Shown in pieces: positions 1 through 12,102 of a DNA stretch of 64,000 nucleotides. Position 1 is the first letter of the stretch, and each line of letters starts with the position of its first letter. The stretch covers positions 10,861,501-10,925,500 of the forward strand of contig OY727093.1 of assembly GCA_963402885.1 (NCBI GenBank), given 5' to 3'. Origin of the DNA: Antedon bifida (lineage: Eukaryota > Echinodermata > Crinoidea > Comatulida > Antedonidae). A program made the translations under genes and the position numbers. Under the pieces are notes generated by a model. It ran no database searches, had not been told where the DNA came from, and saw only the letters and a program-made list of their open reading frames with translations.

Positions 1-2077
1 TAGAGATTCTTTACACTGTGATATTAACAAGACTAACGATAAGATAGCAAGCCTTGAAGAAAAAATCATGATTTTAGAAAACAATATTGATGAAGCTGAA
101 CAATATTCCAGGCGTAATTGCCTAATTCTTCACGGCCTTTTTTTCGAATCAAGCAACGAGTGCACGGATACCAAGATTATCAATCTGCTTCAAGAAAAGC
201 TTAATGTCAGCGTTGGAATTGCCGACATAGATAGAACTCATAGACTAGGACAAAGTAAGGGTTCAGACGCTAACAAACCTAGACGTGTTATTATTAAATT
301 CTCAAACTACAACAAAACCCATAGATAAGCAAAATATAGCTAAGTGTGATGTTTGTAATAATTCTGTTCATGCTCACTGTCTTCCCGGATATACTGACTG
401 GATTTGCATATCATGTATCAACTGTTTATTTCCTTTCAATAAACTCTCAGATGATGATTTTCGGTATGAACAAAACCCCAATATCTCCCCTTTATATCTT
501 GATATTACTCGGCTTAACTCAACAAATACTAGCCTAATAGATTCTAATCTGTTGGTGTTTTAAGTAAATTAAAATATATTCTTCCATACAATATTTTATT
601 TTTGCTTTACAACACTCTCATTTTACCATACTTATCCTACTGTAATATTGCTTGGGCTTCGATTTCTAACAACATTTTGCAGACTAATCCTAGGAATAGT
701 CCATCAACATCCAAAATTCACTGTCTCTTTAAGCTTCAAAAGAAGGCTCTAAGGATTTGCACGGGAGAATCCCAAAGTTCCCATATAAAGCAATTATTCC
801 ATCAGCTAAACACTTTAAACATATTCAATATTAACAAACTGCAAACGCTTGTATTTATGTTTCGTGTTATTAATAACCAACTCTCTTCTCATTTTAAAGG
901 AAATTTAAAGTAATAAATTATAGTTTAGGCCTATACACAACACAAGTACTTTCTTTTAACTAAGGATGTGGTATATAAATGGGGTAGATTTCAGAGTAAT
1001 AGAAGTGTTAGGATGAATGGTATATTGTTTCTAAAGGTAATTAAAGCGTGAATGTTAGTCAAGGGAGACACTTTATCAAATTTCCAACCACAGTAATTTA
1101 CAATGTATTTCTATAGACCAACGGGTATATCTAATAGTGGAACCACAAAAATGTAGGATAGGCTAATTTCTAATTGGCAACCAATGGGAATTCAGAGTGT
1201 TTTTAGTTCTTTACTAAGAGCACACTTCGATGTTAAATTAGCCGTTCAATAGTTGTACAAACTTTTCAATCTTCCCACCCAACCATACCCCGGCATCATC
1301 CAACACCTAACTCAACACAGGAGCTACTCATATGTTACTCATGTTATTCGCTCATTTGGCTGGTATAATTCTGGGGAATTATTTTGCCTTCAAATTCCAC
1401 AATTTACCTAACGGATGTCACATCCTGAACCTTTAATACAGCGATGTCATATGAGTGGTAGCCCCCAAGAGGCCAAAATGTAGTTTATTATTAAGCTTTG
1501 GTAGTATTTAGCATTGCTTGTACAGTATCAGTAGAAATAAATAATATGTATTGTTAAATATGTATACTCTGAATAAACTGTGTAAACTCATTGTTTACAA
1601 TGGTTAGAGTCAGGTTCATTCTTATAACACCAGGTCATCTACCCGGAAACATTTTATTTATGAAAAGTACACTACAGCTCTCAGGAAAAATTCTTTCATT
1701 TTTAACGGACCATTTTTATGGAATAATTTAACTTTAAACATTAAATTATCACCGACCTTACTTTCTTTTTAAAAAAAATACAAAATAATAATCCATCAAT
1801 ATTCTTTAGATAGTTAATAAGTTTGCTCCTATGGAATTTATATCCTACTTTTCCTTCTATTGATATTCAACCAAATCTTTGTTGTTCTTTTTTTTTTAAA
1901 GCAATTGTACGTTCATGTACAATGTGATGTATTTTGGAATACTCAGCCTTAAAGCCCTGTTTGGCTTATTAGATTTTCCACACATAAACAAATAATTAGC
2001 CAGATTTTTTATTTTTCTGTCTTGTCTTTGTCTTATATTTTACTTATTTTATGTAAAACAATAAAATGAATGAATGA
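1..2077 (+). mobile_element. CR1-like LINE remnant, spacer left of copy 1
   Basis: Pieces in order: ORF1 coiled-coil/RRM-like part (68-327, IDRTHRLGQ, RRVIIKFSNYNK), then a deletion junction near 313-320, a PHD-finger piece (about 335-560; CDVCNNSVHAHC ... WICISC, then LFPFNKLSDDDF), and the RT C-terminus (about 550-910; LPYLSYCNIAWAS). After an unexplained insert of about 0.7 kb the last RT segment follows (about 1625-1815; FNGPFLWNN), then a tail ending ATGAATGAATGA near 2064-2077. Endonuclease and RT catalytic core are missing. The family is CR1-like by these hallmarks. Confidence 0.75.
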
Positions 2078-2092
2078 AAAAATGATAGCATA

Positions 2093-2345
2093 AGAGAGGA
2101 GCTTGGTGTATCAAATGATTGGTTGCTGCAGTGTGTTAAAAAGCAGAAATTGTGCTATTTTGGTTACATTAAGCGGATGTACGATGGAATGGAGAAGACA
2201 GTGTTGAAGGCTTATATTCCAGGGAAGAGAAGAAGAGGAAGACCAAGATGCAAATGGAAAGACTATAACAGATGTGTTTGAATCTATGGAGCAAGCAAGT
2301 AGGACAGAAGACAGGAGATGGTTTCAGAGCAGTGTTAGAGAAGCT
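2093..2345 (+). mobile_element. RTE-like LINE C-terminal fragment
   Basis: Translates as REELGVSNDWLLQC, KKQKLCYFGYIKR, GKRRRGRPRCKWK and, after a frameshift, the remaining tail with EQC*RSF. The pattern (F)GH(I)xR...GKRRRGRPRxxW is the conserved C-terminal tail of RTE-type reverse transcriptases. Only the tail remains. Confidence 0.65.
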
Positions 2346-3111
2346 TTGCTCTTGAGGATGAAGTCTTTCACATGATTGTTGTCCGTAGTTAAAAAAAGGC
2401 CTAACGCAAGACCTTTCGATAATTTAGAGCTCACTTGTAATCAAGCTATATAAATATTAAATGAAATTATAAATATATGAAAAAAAAACAATGCTGATAC
2501 TTCTGATTTTCGTGATCGTTACACCACACACAGTGCCCAGCATACGCTAACCTCACTGTTCATTCTGTAGAATAGATATCATGTTCGAAAAGGATGACAC
2601 AATTTAGTTTGTCGTTAAAGTTAGACTGAAAGATGAACAAACTTTCGTTTCGGAAAAGTATTTATTATTATTATATTTTTCTGGCGAGTCGAAGATTTAA
2701 AGAAAGTCTAAAAATGTGAAATTGTAAGTAATTCATTGTATACATTCTACTTTATTTCTCCGTTTATGTTATTTAAATTAATTTTTTAAATACTATTTCT
2801 AAAATTAAAAATAAAATTTAAATGTCATTAGTAACATTATTATATTAAAACAAAAATTATATTATACAACATAAATGTAAACCTGGTACGGTTATTTCTT
2901 AATTAGCTACAACATGTTATTACAACGTGTTAATGTTTTTTATTATTCCCTTCTATACATAACATGTTTAGACCACATTGCTTAGTTTCACGGCGATTTA
3001 AATATCTAGATACAACCCAAACCCAAACGAATTTAACTAAACCTAGCATGAGAACCAAAACAAACCGATTTAATCACTATTCCAATAACAAATTTCTAAT
3101 TTAGTTTATTC
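2346..3111. other. Spacer/3' flank of copy 1
   Basis: AT-rich, no gene. On the minus strand an AATAAA begins one base after the copy 1 stop codon, and further AATAAA strings follow within a few hundred bases. The same flank recurs downstream of every copy. Confidence 0.5.
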
Positions 3112-4231
3112 TTAAGTATTGGCTGCTTGCATCTGAAGACTTTCAAAATCTTTATTCCCTCTTATGTTGTTTTTCCTGAAACAAGAAAACGGCATGTCAT
3201 CGGTAATAGACTAAAAGATGCGGAGAAATATGTTTAAACGTAAAAGTAAAGAACCTAGCGTCGCTAGTGGGAACCACGCTTAAGTACTGTTCTTACCTCG
3301 TAATCATTTCAGCTTCTTCTATAGTCTGCGGAAGTGGCACATTTAGAGTTTCAGGCAGAAGTAGTGCCACCAGTCCAGAAGTCACTGACGTAAAACTGAA
3401 CGCCACCAGTGGCAGAGGTGCCCATACTTTTTCGAGAAAAAAAATCTGAGGGGCAATCATCCCAGCCACTCGTGAAAAGAGGGAGCATATTCCTAAACCG
3501 GTGGTCCTGTAAACACGTATACAATTACGTTTCAGTCAATATGTGACATGTATTGACACAAGTTACAATGGCAGCAAAAGAAGCGGGTGCTTGTTATTTT
3601 GTATTTTACAGACCATTTACACAGACCAGACAACATTCAGGAACATATTAATATTATTTTACGAACTTATCATATAGTATTACTGTAAAGTAAATGTATT
3701 TAACTTGCCTAATGTTCGTTGGAAAAAGTTCAACAGTATATATATAAACAATTCCAAATGCAGATGTAATAAAAAACTTGCCAATCATTGCTAAAGATGT
3801 TCTGATAGCCACCAGTGTTACCGCTGAAAATGTACAAACATAATTATTATTACTCTAAAATGGCCTCATAAAAGCAACACGTTGCTCATTAATAATTGAA
3901 AATTCGAATCGACCCGATTGAAAAATACATTGTTAAAAATAATTAGTTTAGTAATAATTGTAGCATATCAAAACAGAAGGTCGAATTCTTATTGTCAGTA
4001 TATAGTACCGTATGCTGGATTATAATCCAACACACTAATTTATTTGGAATTCATTGTTGATTCAATTCAGTATAATTGAACCCCACCCCAAACTTTCGTA
4101 CCCAGGCAATCATGGACTAGTACAAAGTACACAGTACCATAAGACGCAACCACCAACCACCATATTTGGGAAGGTTGTGACTGTCCATTTGAGGTTCACA
4201 CGACATGAGATTTTCAAATGTACAGCTTCCA

Positions 4232-4565
4232 TTAAAGATGTATTGTCCTCCAAAAACATGAAAAATAATAAATAATAAAATCAGACTTTAAATAGTTCAT
4301 TTTGCAGTTTTAATAAAGTTATTCACTTCTGTAAAAAAAAAATCAAAATAAAAAATTATTTCACTTATAAAGAGACAAAAAAACCGTTTAATTTTAACCA
4401 AAAACCATTACCTGACAGACAATTTAAGAATTTTTTGCTTTAAATAACATTTTTTCAGGTACAGTAAATCTGTTTTGCTCAAAGTGAATAACATTACAAT
4501 AAAATGGCATATTCAACAAAAAATGTGAAACAATTTTTTTTTTTAGGGGGACAATATATCTTTAA
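4232..4565. mobile_element. TTAA-flanked MITE in intron 7, copy 1
   Basis: TTAA at both ends and imperfect terminal inverted repeats (TTAAAGATGTATTGTCCTCC against TTAAAGATATATTGTCCCCC). TTAA duplications are used by piggyBac and Kolobok transposons; no transposase is present. Confidence 0.68.
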
Positions 4566-7297
4566 GCACAACGTTCTACAAACAATGGCAAACTGAGTTT
4601 CCAAACAAAAGTTTTTTTACATCAAACGCGCTCTGGTGTTACTTGACAGACTTGAAAAGTTTCAATAGAACATGCGCATCGATGTGGACCGAATCTAGAC
4701 TTACGAATCCATATATTGATGAAACAAGCAACACCACCAGCAACAAGGGTACCTGCTAGTGAACATCGTCTGCCCAGCTTCTGAATAAAGAACCAAGTGA
4801 ACAGGTAGGCCAACAACTCGGTAACACCACCCAAGAAAGTTCCAATGTATACGTCGACGTTTAGACCCTCAACACCATACGTCAAACCATAGTAGGCAAG
4901 GTTAACGGCAAACCTATTTTAAACATTAGTTTAAGCAAAATTTAGTTTTAGTTGAATCTATCAAAAACATATATCTGATGTGGCTGTAATGACATTACAC
5001 TTTTACCTTTTTAACTTTTTCGGTCACAGAGTTTTAGAGCGGAATACATGAAAATAGTTTTAATACACAAATAAACAAGAAATGTGTCGTACCAACTGTA
5101 TGTGATGTAAACAGTTTTTCTTCTCATCTGTGGATATCGAAGTATAATCAACGGACTAGTCTTGGTACTTTCACTTGAATCCTATAATAAAAATCCATGC
5201 GTTTTACGTAACATTTTGTTTTATGTTACGCTCATAATCTTTGGTTCTTGTTCATTCCGTGTTTACGGTATGAACGCGTCTTAGACTCTGCTAATAAGAT
5301 GACATTTTGTCAGCGAAATAAATATGTCAACTTACACATCCAACTTCTAAATTGTCCAATATGTCATCCGGTAAATCTCCAACTTTATTTCTTTTTGCAA
5401 TTTTTTGAATAACAAGTTTTGCTTCTTCAGTTCTCCCTTTGGCAAGAAGCCACCGAGGTGACTCTGGAATAAAACTGTAAAAATGATCAAATTAGGTTAT
5501 AAATGAATTACTATATTACCTGCCATTATATTATCAGCCATACAAATATTATAATACCAACTTTGTTTGACCATTTTTTAATATTTATACGAAATTGTTA
5601 CCATAAGTGAATTAATTAACAGAGCTAATAATCACATGTTGCTCCCTAAACAAAATCTTAAGTTTTTCGGATTTGAGTTGTTTTTTGTTTTTTTCATAAG
5701 AAAAAAACCATTTTACACGATTTTAACATTATGACCCTACTGTACTATAGAAAAGGCTACAGCTTCAACAGCTAATTATATTTCCTGTTTACATTCATTT
5801 TAAGCTTTCCGTTTTTAATTTATAAAATACAATTATAATATATTGGTTCTTACAAGTAAAGCAACAGCAGAGGGGAAAGGGAAATGCTGAAAGTCATGAG
5901 AAGCTTGTCCCGTGATCTAATGAAATAAGCAATCGGAGCTAACATCATTATGCCAAAGCACCAATAGATAGTCACAATGGTAGACATCATGGCTCGTCTA
6001 GATGGAGCAACTAATTCCGTAACTGAAAATAATAACAGAGAAAAAAACAATATTTAAATATAAATTGTCTGTATGGTATTACATTATCGGGACAGTTTAC
6101 GAAATATATTGGAAATGTTCATTGTATGCCCGTGACGAAAATTATATTATGTTTGAAACTTTAACATTTAACATTAAAATATGATTATATTATTTACCAA
6201 TTTAGCTTGAAAGGTCGCGACATTTACAGCGTGTTGTTTTACCAGGCATGATACTGGAGCAGGGAGACAAACCTAGGCCCCATGCATATTGCCCTTGCAT
6301 GCACATAATGCATTAACATGATGTCAATCGAAAGCTCCTTCATTATGTCGTTCTATTTTTTTTTCTGTCTCAAGTCTCAATTTTGCGTGAATGTTTAGTA
6401 CACTGTGCAGTATTATACCTATTATCAGCTCTGAATATACCATTTTAATTGTATTTGTTAAGTTGGTCAATGGTTTAAAATATGAATTTTAATGATCTTT
6501 AATAAAATATTATCCTACCGTAAGTGAAGACTGAAAAATATATCCCAATATTACATATTCCGGTCAGGAAGCGGAAACTCGCATACATCACATATGATTT
6601 CGACAGACTGCATAACATCGAGAATGATAAAGACAATGCAAAGCCTAAAAACACTCCTTTTCTTCTTCCTAGACTAACAATTGAAATTTATAAAATGTAA
6701 GTAGTGTAACAAAATGCAGCAGTCGAAGAGTACGGTACTTATAAGTTTGAACTACACTCAAACATGGATTAAGGAATAGACTCAAAATCGCATATAATTA
6801 GAAGACTCGCTGAAAATCGCGAAAACCATTATTTAAACAAGAGCAATCCGAGAGTTGCAACATCCACCAGGAGTAACAGGTATCAAGAATCGTGATAAAC
6901 ATTCTTCTTGTATAGTTACGGCCTAATATTAGTAAAATAATAAAAAGTGGTCTAGAATTGTTATCCTGGTCCGGATTGCTTCCAAAATTGAATGGCATGA
7001 TACTATTATGAAGGTACCGAATTCTTTCATTTATTTAAAACTTACAAATCACAAAGAAGTCCGAATAGAATAGAACCAACAAAGAAGCCTGCTAGGTACA
7101 AGGATGACGCCAACGACACCAAATAACTTTCTTCACACACCAGGTCAAACTACCAAAATATAATGCATATTATATAAATATTTATTGTTGACACTAATTG
7201 TTAGGATGTATTGGAACAATTCCTGAAATATAGGTAACAATGATTTTAGAATGATTGAAAATGTTCATCTGGTTTGAAGATACGATATTTAAAAAAA

Positions 7298-7402
7298 CTA
7301 TTTTGACAAACCAAAATTAGTTACTGACCTGACTGACAGTTTCAGTGCTCCTTTCACGAACTGTCAGTCAGGTCAGTAACTAATTTTGGTTTGTCAAAAT
7401 AG
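7298..7402. repeat. Foldback element (44-bp perfect inverted repeat) in intron 1, copy 1
   Basis: Arms TATTTTGACAAACC... and the exact reverse complement, 17-nt loop. TA at each outer edge could be the target duplication of a Tc1/mariner-type MITE. In the transporter pre-mRNA it would form a long hairpin. Confidence 0.8.
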
Positions 7403-8694
7403 ATTTTTAAAATAACGGTTTTAGATGTTGTATATTATAACATAATGTGTGCTGAAAAGGCCGGAAAGTATAGAGGCCTACTGTTGTGCTCGTTCATATA
7501 TCAAGGAAGAGTTAATTACACTCTTCCCTGCTCATACAATGATATCATTTTGAAAGATTGAAACCTAGCCTAGCCTCTAACTAAATCAGTTTTAATAGAT
7601 GTTTATCTAAGGTTTTTTTACAAAGTATTCACCACGAGCTAAACTTTAATGTTCATATACACAATGACAGTTTTGAATATGAGGTACTCCAACGCAACCG
7701 TTTCTAAAATCTAAAACTAATCTCTATTTCTACACAATAGAGCATGCATTATGGGAGACACAGTGACTTCAACCAGTCTTTATGCCAATAGTTTATATTG
7801 TAATAACTTATCAGTTTGTATATTAATACATACGCCATATGGGCTAGTATGTTATTTCTATAGTTTCGACCAGCATAATGATAAAACAATAACATACAAG
7901 CCAACTTAGTGTGTGCAAAAAAACAATGTTGACATTCATTTATATCTACAACATTCAACAACAATATTCAACATTATATCTATTTAATGTATTTATGGTG
8001 TTATTTATCTATCCATAATCCTCCTTTCTTGAGTTTTGTCCTACCTCTTGACGAACACAAAATAAACAATCTTACCTCAGACACAATAGTGGAATCATAC
8101 CGTGATCGATCGTAAGCCCATCCATGTTCACAATCAATCAGTTCAGTCGTATCATTTGCATACATTTTACATTGTGCTTCATTGATTAATAGTGTCCCCT
8201 CATCATCTGGTGGAAGACTCATGCTATCGTTTGTATTCCAGCAATCACCGAGATAAAGTTCGCTACAATTAGCTTCATATGGAGACTTGCAATGGTGATC
8301 CATAGTCCCACTGATAAACACGGTTGATAGTAAACGAATTCAAAAATATAAGACAGCATATTGACAATGTCACCAGTTTGTGATAGAGACCATATTCACC
8401 AATGTATTTAAAGACGTTATCAAACTTCATAGTGTTATTAGATTGGTACTTATTCAACAACCAATCCTGACGCTACTGATCTCTGGATAGGATTTGTTCT
8501 ATTGTGTGTAGGCTACAGTTGTTACAAATGTTAGTTATTAACATAACACAAGACTATATAGAATACCATTAAATGTATCACCGCGCAATTCCTCGTTCAA
8601 GTTTAACTGTTTTGAAAACAGCTCCTGCGAGTCTCATGGGCTCAACACCGCACATTAGTATTGTATGCACCATGGTGAACGGACGTGCCTAAAC

Positions 8695-11064
8695 GTGCAC
8701 GGATACCAAGATTATCAATCTGCTTCAAGAAAAGCTTAATGTCAGCGTTGGAATTGCCGACATAGATAGAACTCATAGACTAGGACAAAGTAAGGGCTCA
8801 GACGCTAAACAAACCTAGACGTGTTATCATTAAATTCTCAAACTACAACAAAAGAAGAGAAGTATTTAATGCAAAAAACAATTTGGTGGATACTTCATAC
8901 ATGAGCATCTGACCCTGAAACACTCGGAGTAGTATTACGAGCCATAAAAACCAAATATGCGAAGTACATTAAATCATGTATTTCCATGATTAAATCTACA
9001 TGGACACTTGGCGGCAAGATTTTATTCTTACCAACGGCATAAAAAAACTTACCATCAGTAATCAACTAGATCAATCTCGGAACCTAAACGATTTAAAAGC
9101 TTGAACTAGAAATTAATAACAATGACATTCTATAACTAACAGTGTGAGCTGGTTGACCTTTAAATAAGGCTATACAATTTATTTTGTTTTTACAAGTCTT
9201 TTTTTATGTTTCACCTTTTTTTTTGTTATGCCTTACAGAAATGTACTTGATTATTTAGACCCAAACATGGATATGCAAGTAATCATGTCAAGTTGTTCCT
9301 ACATTATAAATTATATGTTCTTTATATGACAAACCCATAGATAAGCAAAATATAGCTAATGTGAGTGTGATGTTTGTAATAATTCTGTGCATGCTCACTG
9401 TCTTCCCGGATATACTGACTGGATTTGCATATCATGTATCAACTGTTTATTTCCTTTCAATAAACTCTCAGATGATGATTTTCGATGTACAAAACCCCAA
9501 TATCTCCCCTTTATATCTTGATATTACTCGGCTTAACTCAACAAATACTAGCCTAATAGATTCTGTTCTGTTGGTGTTTTAAGTAAATTAAAATATATTC
9601 TTCCATACAATATTATAACACTCTATTTTACCATACTTATCCTACTGTAATATTGCTTGGGCTTCAATTTCTAACAACATTTTGCAGACTAATCCTAGGA
9701 ATAGTCCATTGAACATCAAAAATTCACTGTCTCTTTAAGCTTCAAAAGAAGGCTCTAAGGATTTGCACGGGAGAATCCCCAAGATCCCATACAAAGCAAT
9801 TATTCCATCAGCTAAACACTTTAAACATATTCAATATTAACAAACTGCAAACGCTTGTATTTATGTTTCGTGTTATTAATAACCAACTCTCTTCTCATTT
9901 TAAAGGAAATTTAAAGTAATAAATTATAGTTTAGGCCTATACACAACACAAGTACTTTCTTTTAACTAAGGATGTGGTATATAAATGGGGTAGATTTCAG
10001 AGTAATAGAAGTGTTAGGATGAATGGTATATTGTTTCTAAAGGTAATTAAAGCGTGAATGTTAGTCAAGGGAGACACTTTATCAAAGTTCCAACCACAGT
10101 AATTTACAATGTATTTCTATAGACCAACGGGTATATCTAATAGTGGAACCACAAAAATGTAGGATAGGCTAATTTCTAATTGGCAACCAATGGGAATTCA
10201 GAGTGTTTTTAGTTCTTTACTAAGAGCACACTTCGATGTTAAATTAGCCGTTCGATAGTTGTACAAACTTTTCAATCTTCCCACCCAACCATCCCCCGGC
10301 ATCATCCAACACCTAGCTCAACACAGGAGCTACTCATATGTTACTCATGTTATTCGCTCATTTGGCTGGTATAATTCCACAATTTACCTAACGGATGTCA
10401 CATCCTTACCGATATACTTAATAACAACCATTTGATTTACTGGCTCCTGTGACAACACACTGAACCTTTAATACAGCGATGTCATATGAGTGGTAGCCCC
10501 CAAGAGGCCAAAATGTAGTTTATTATTAAGCTTTGGTAGTATTTAGCATTGCTTGTACAGTATCAGTAGAATTAAATAATATTTATTGTTAAATATGTAT
10601 ACTCTGAATAAACTGTGTAAACTCATTGTTTACAATGGTTAGAGTCAGGTTCATTCTTATAACACCAGGTCATCTACCCGGAAACATTTTATTTATGAAA
10701 AGTACACTACAGCTCTCAGGAAAAATTCTTTCATTTTAACGGACCATTTTTATGGAATAATTTAACTTTAAACATTAAATTATCACCGACCTTACTTTCA
10801 ATACAAAATAATAATCCATCAATATTCTTTAGATAGTTAATAATTTGCTCCTATGGAATTTATATCCTACTTTTCCTTCTATTGATATTCAACCAAATCT
10901 TTGTTGTTCTTTTTTTTTAGAAAGCAATTGTACGTTCATGTACAATGTGATGTATTTTGGAATACTCAGCCTTAAAGCCCTGTTTGGCTTATTAGATTTT
11001 CCACACATAAACAAATAATTAGCCAGATTTTTTATTTTTCTTTGTCAATAAAATGAATGAATGA
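8695..11064 (+). mobile_element. CR1-like LINE remnant, spacer between copies 1 and 2
   Basis: 5'-deleted: begins inside ORF1 at TGCACGGATACC, directly after the common upstream flank. ORF1 is frameshifted (an extra A near 8806). The PHD-finger piece at about 9340-9582, the RT C-terminus from about 9600 to 9915 and the ATGA-type tail follow. The endonuclease and RT core are deleted as in the other spacers. Confidence 0.75.
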
Positions 11065-11080
11065 AAAAATGATAGCATAA

Positions 11081-11290
11081 GAGAGGAGCTTGGTGTATCA
11101 AATGATTGGTTGCTGCAGTGTGTTAAAAAGCAGAAATTGTGCTATTTTGGTTACATTAAACGGATGTACGATGGAATGGAGAAGACAGTGTTGAAGGTTT
11201 ATATTCCAGGGAAGAGAAGAAGAGGAAGACCAAGATGCAAATGGAAAGACGACAGGAGATGATTTCAGAGTAGTGTTAGAGAAGCTTTCT
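11081..11290 (+). mobile_element. RTE-like LINE C-terminal fragment
   Basis: Same fragment as at 2093-2345 but with about 50 bp missing after the GRPRCKWKD segment (near 11250). Confidence 0.6.
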
Positions 11291-12102
11291 TTTTTCGCGT
11301 GTGAAAATCTCCTCTTGAGGATGAAGTCTTTCACATGATTGTTGTCCGTAGTTAAAAAAAGGCCTAATGCAAAACCTTTCGATAATTTAGAGCTCACTTG
11401 TAATCAAGCTATATAAATATTAAATGAAATTATAAATATATGAAAAAAAAACAATGCTGATACTTCTGATTTTCGTGATCGTTACACCACACACAGTGCC
11501 CAGCAGACGCTAACCCCACTGTTCATTCTGTAGAATAGATATCATGTTCGAAAAGGATGACACAATTTAGTTTGTCGTTAAAGTTAGACTGAAAGATGAA
11601 CAAACTTTCGTTTCGGAAAAGACTTCGAGATGTAAATTTGAAGTATTTATTATTATTATATTTTTCTGGCGAGTCGAAGATTTAAAGAAAGTCTAAAAAT
11701 GTGAAATTGTAAGTAATTCATTGTATAGATTCTACTTTATTTCTCCGTTTATGTTATTTAAATTATTTTTTTAAATACTATTTCTAAAATTAAAAATAAA
11801 ATTAAAATGTCATTAGTAACATTATTATATTAAAACAAAAATTATATTATATAACATAAATGTAAACCTGGTAGGGTTATTTCTTAATTAGCTACAACAT
11901 GTTATTACAACGTGTTAATGTTTTTTATTTGACATATTCCCTTCTATACATAACATGTTTAGACCACATTGCTTAGTTTCACGGCGATTTAAATATCTAG
12001 ATACAACCCAAACCCAAACGAATTTAACTAAACCTGGCATGAGAACCAAAACAAACCGATTTAATCACTATTCCAATAACAAATTTCTAATTTAGTTTAT
12101 TC
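11291..12102. other. 3' flank of copy 2
   Basis: No gene seen. AATAAA on the minus strand at 12096-12101, one base after the stop, and again around 11926-11934 and 11646-11651; any could be the poly(A) signal. Confidence 0.45.

Larger units (their letters stand above)
3112..8430 (-). pseudogene. SLC22-like transporter, copy 1 (frameshifted in exon 1)
   Basis: Ten coding exons on the minus strand, 5' to 3': 8076-8430, 7046-7149, 6519-6673, 5854-6022, 5336-5474, 5093-5181, 4705-4913, 3709-3823, 3297-3506, 3112-3175. All downstream exons have the lengths and phases of the intact copies, with GT-AG introns except a GC donor after exon 8. Exon 1 is 355 instead of 360 bp: five AT-rich bases are missing next to 8328/8329. 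This shifts the frame after residue 34 and ends translation at a TGA at 8275-8277, after 51 codons. The remainder still reads as SLC22 ([21 protein letters not shown]), so the gene broke recently. An internal ATG at residue 45 could start a product lacking the first membrane segment; I think function is unlikely. Copy 5 carries the same deletion. Confidence 0.85.

Noticed and set aside
4054..4275. 73-codon plus-strand ORF repeated near-identically in intron 7 of most copies (13046, 25611, 35665, 54913)
   Set aside because: It runs into the TTAA element, has no domain and is no more conserved than the surrounding intron; recent duplication explains the identity.
8001..8321. Start of copy 1 at the GTG giving a [10 protein letters not shown]-terminus
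   Set aside because: GTG is not a usual animal start, and the sequence continues the frame of exon 1 upstream of the 5-bp deletion.
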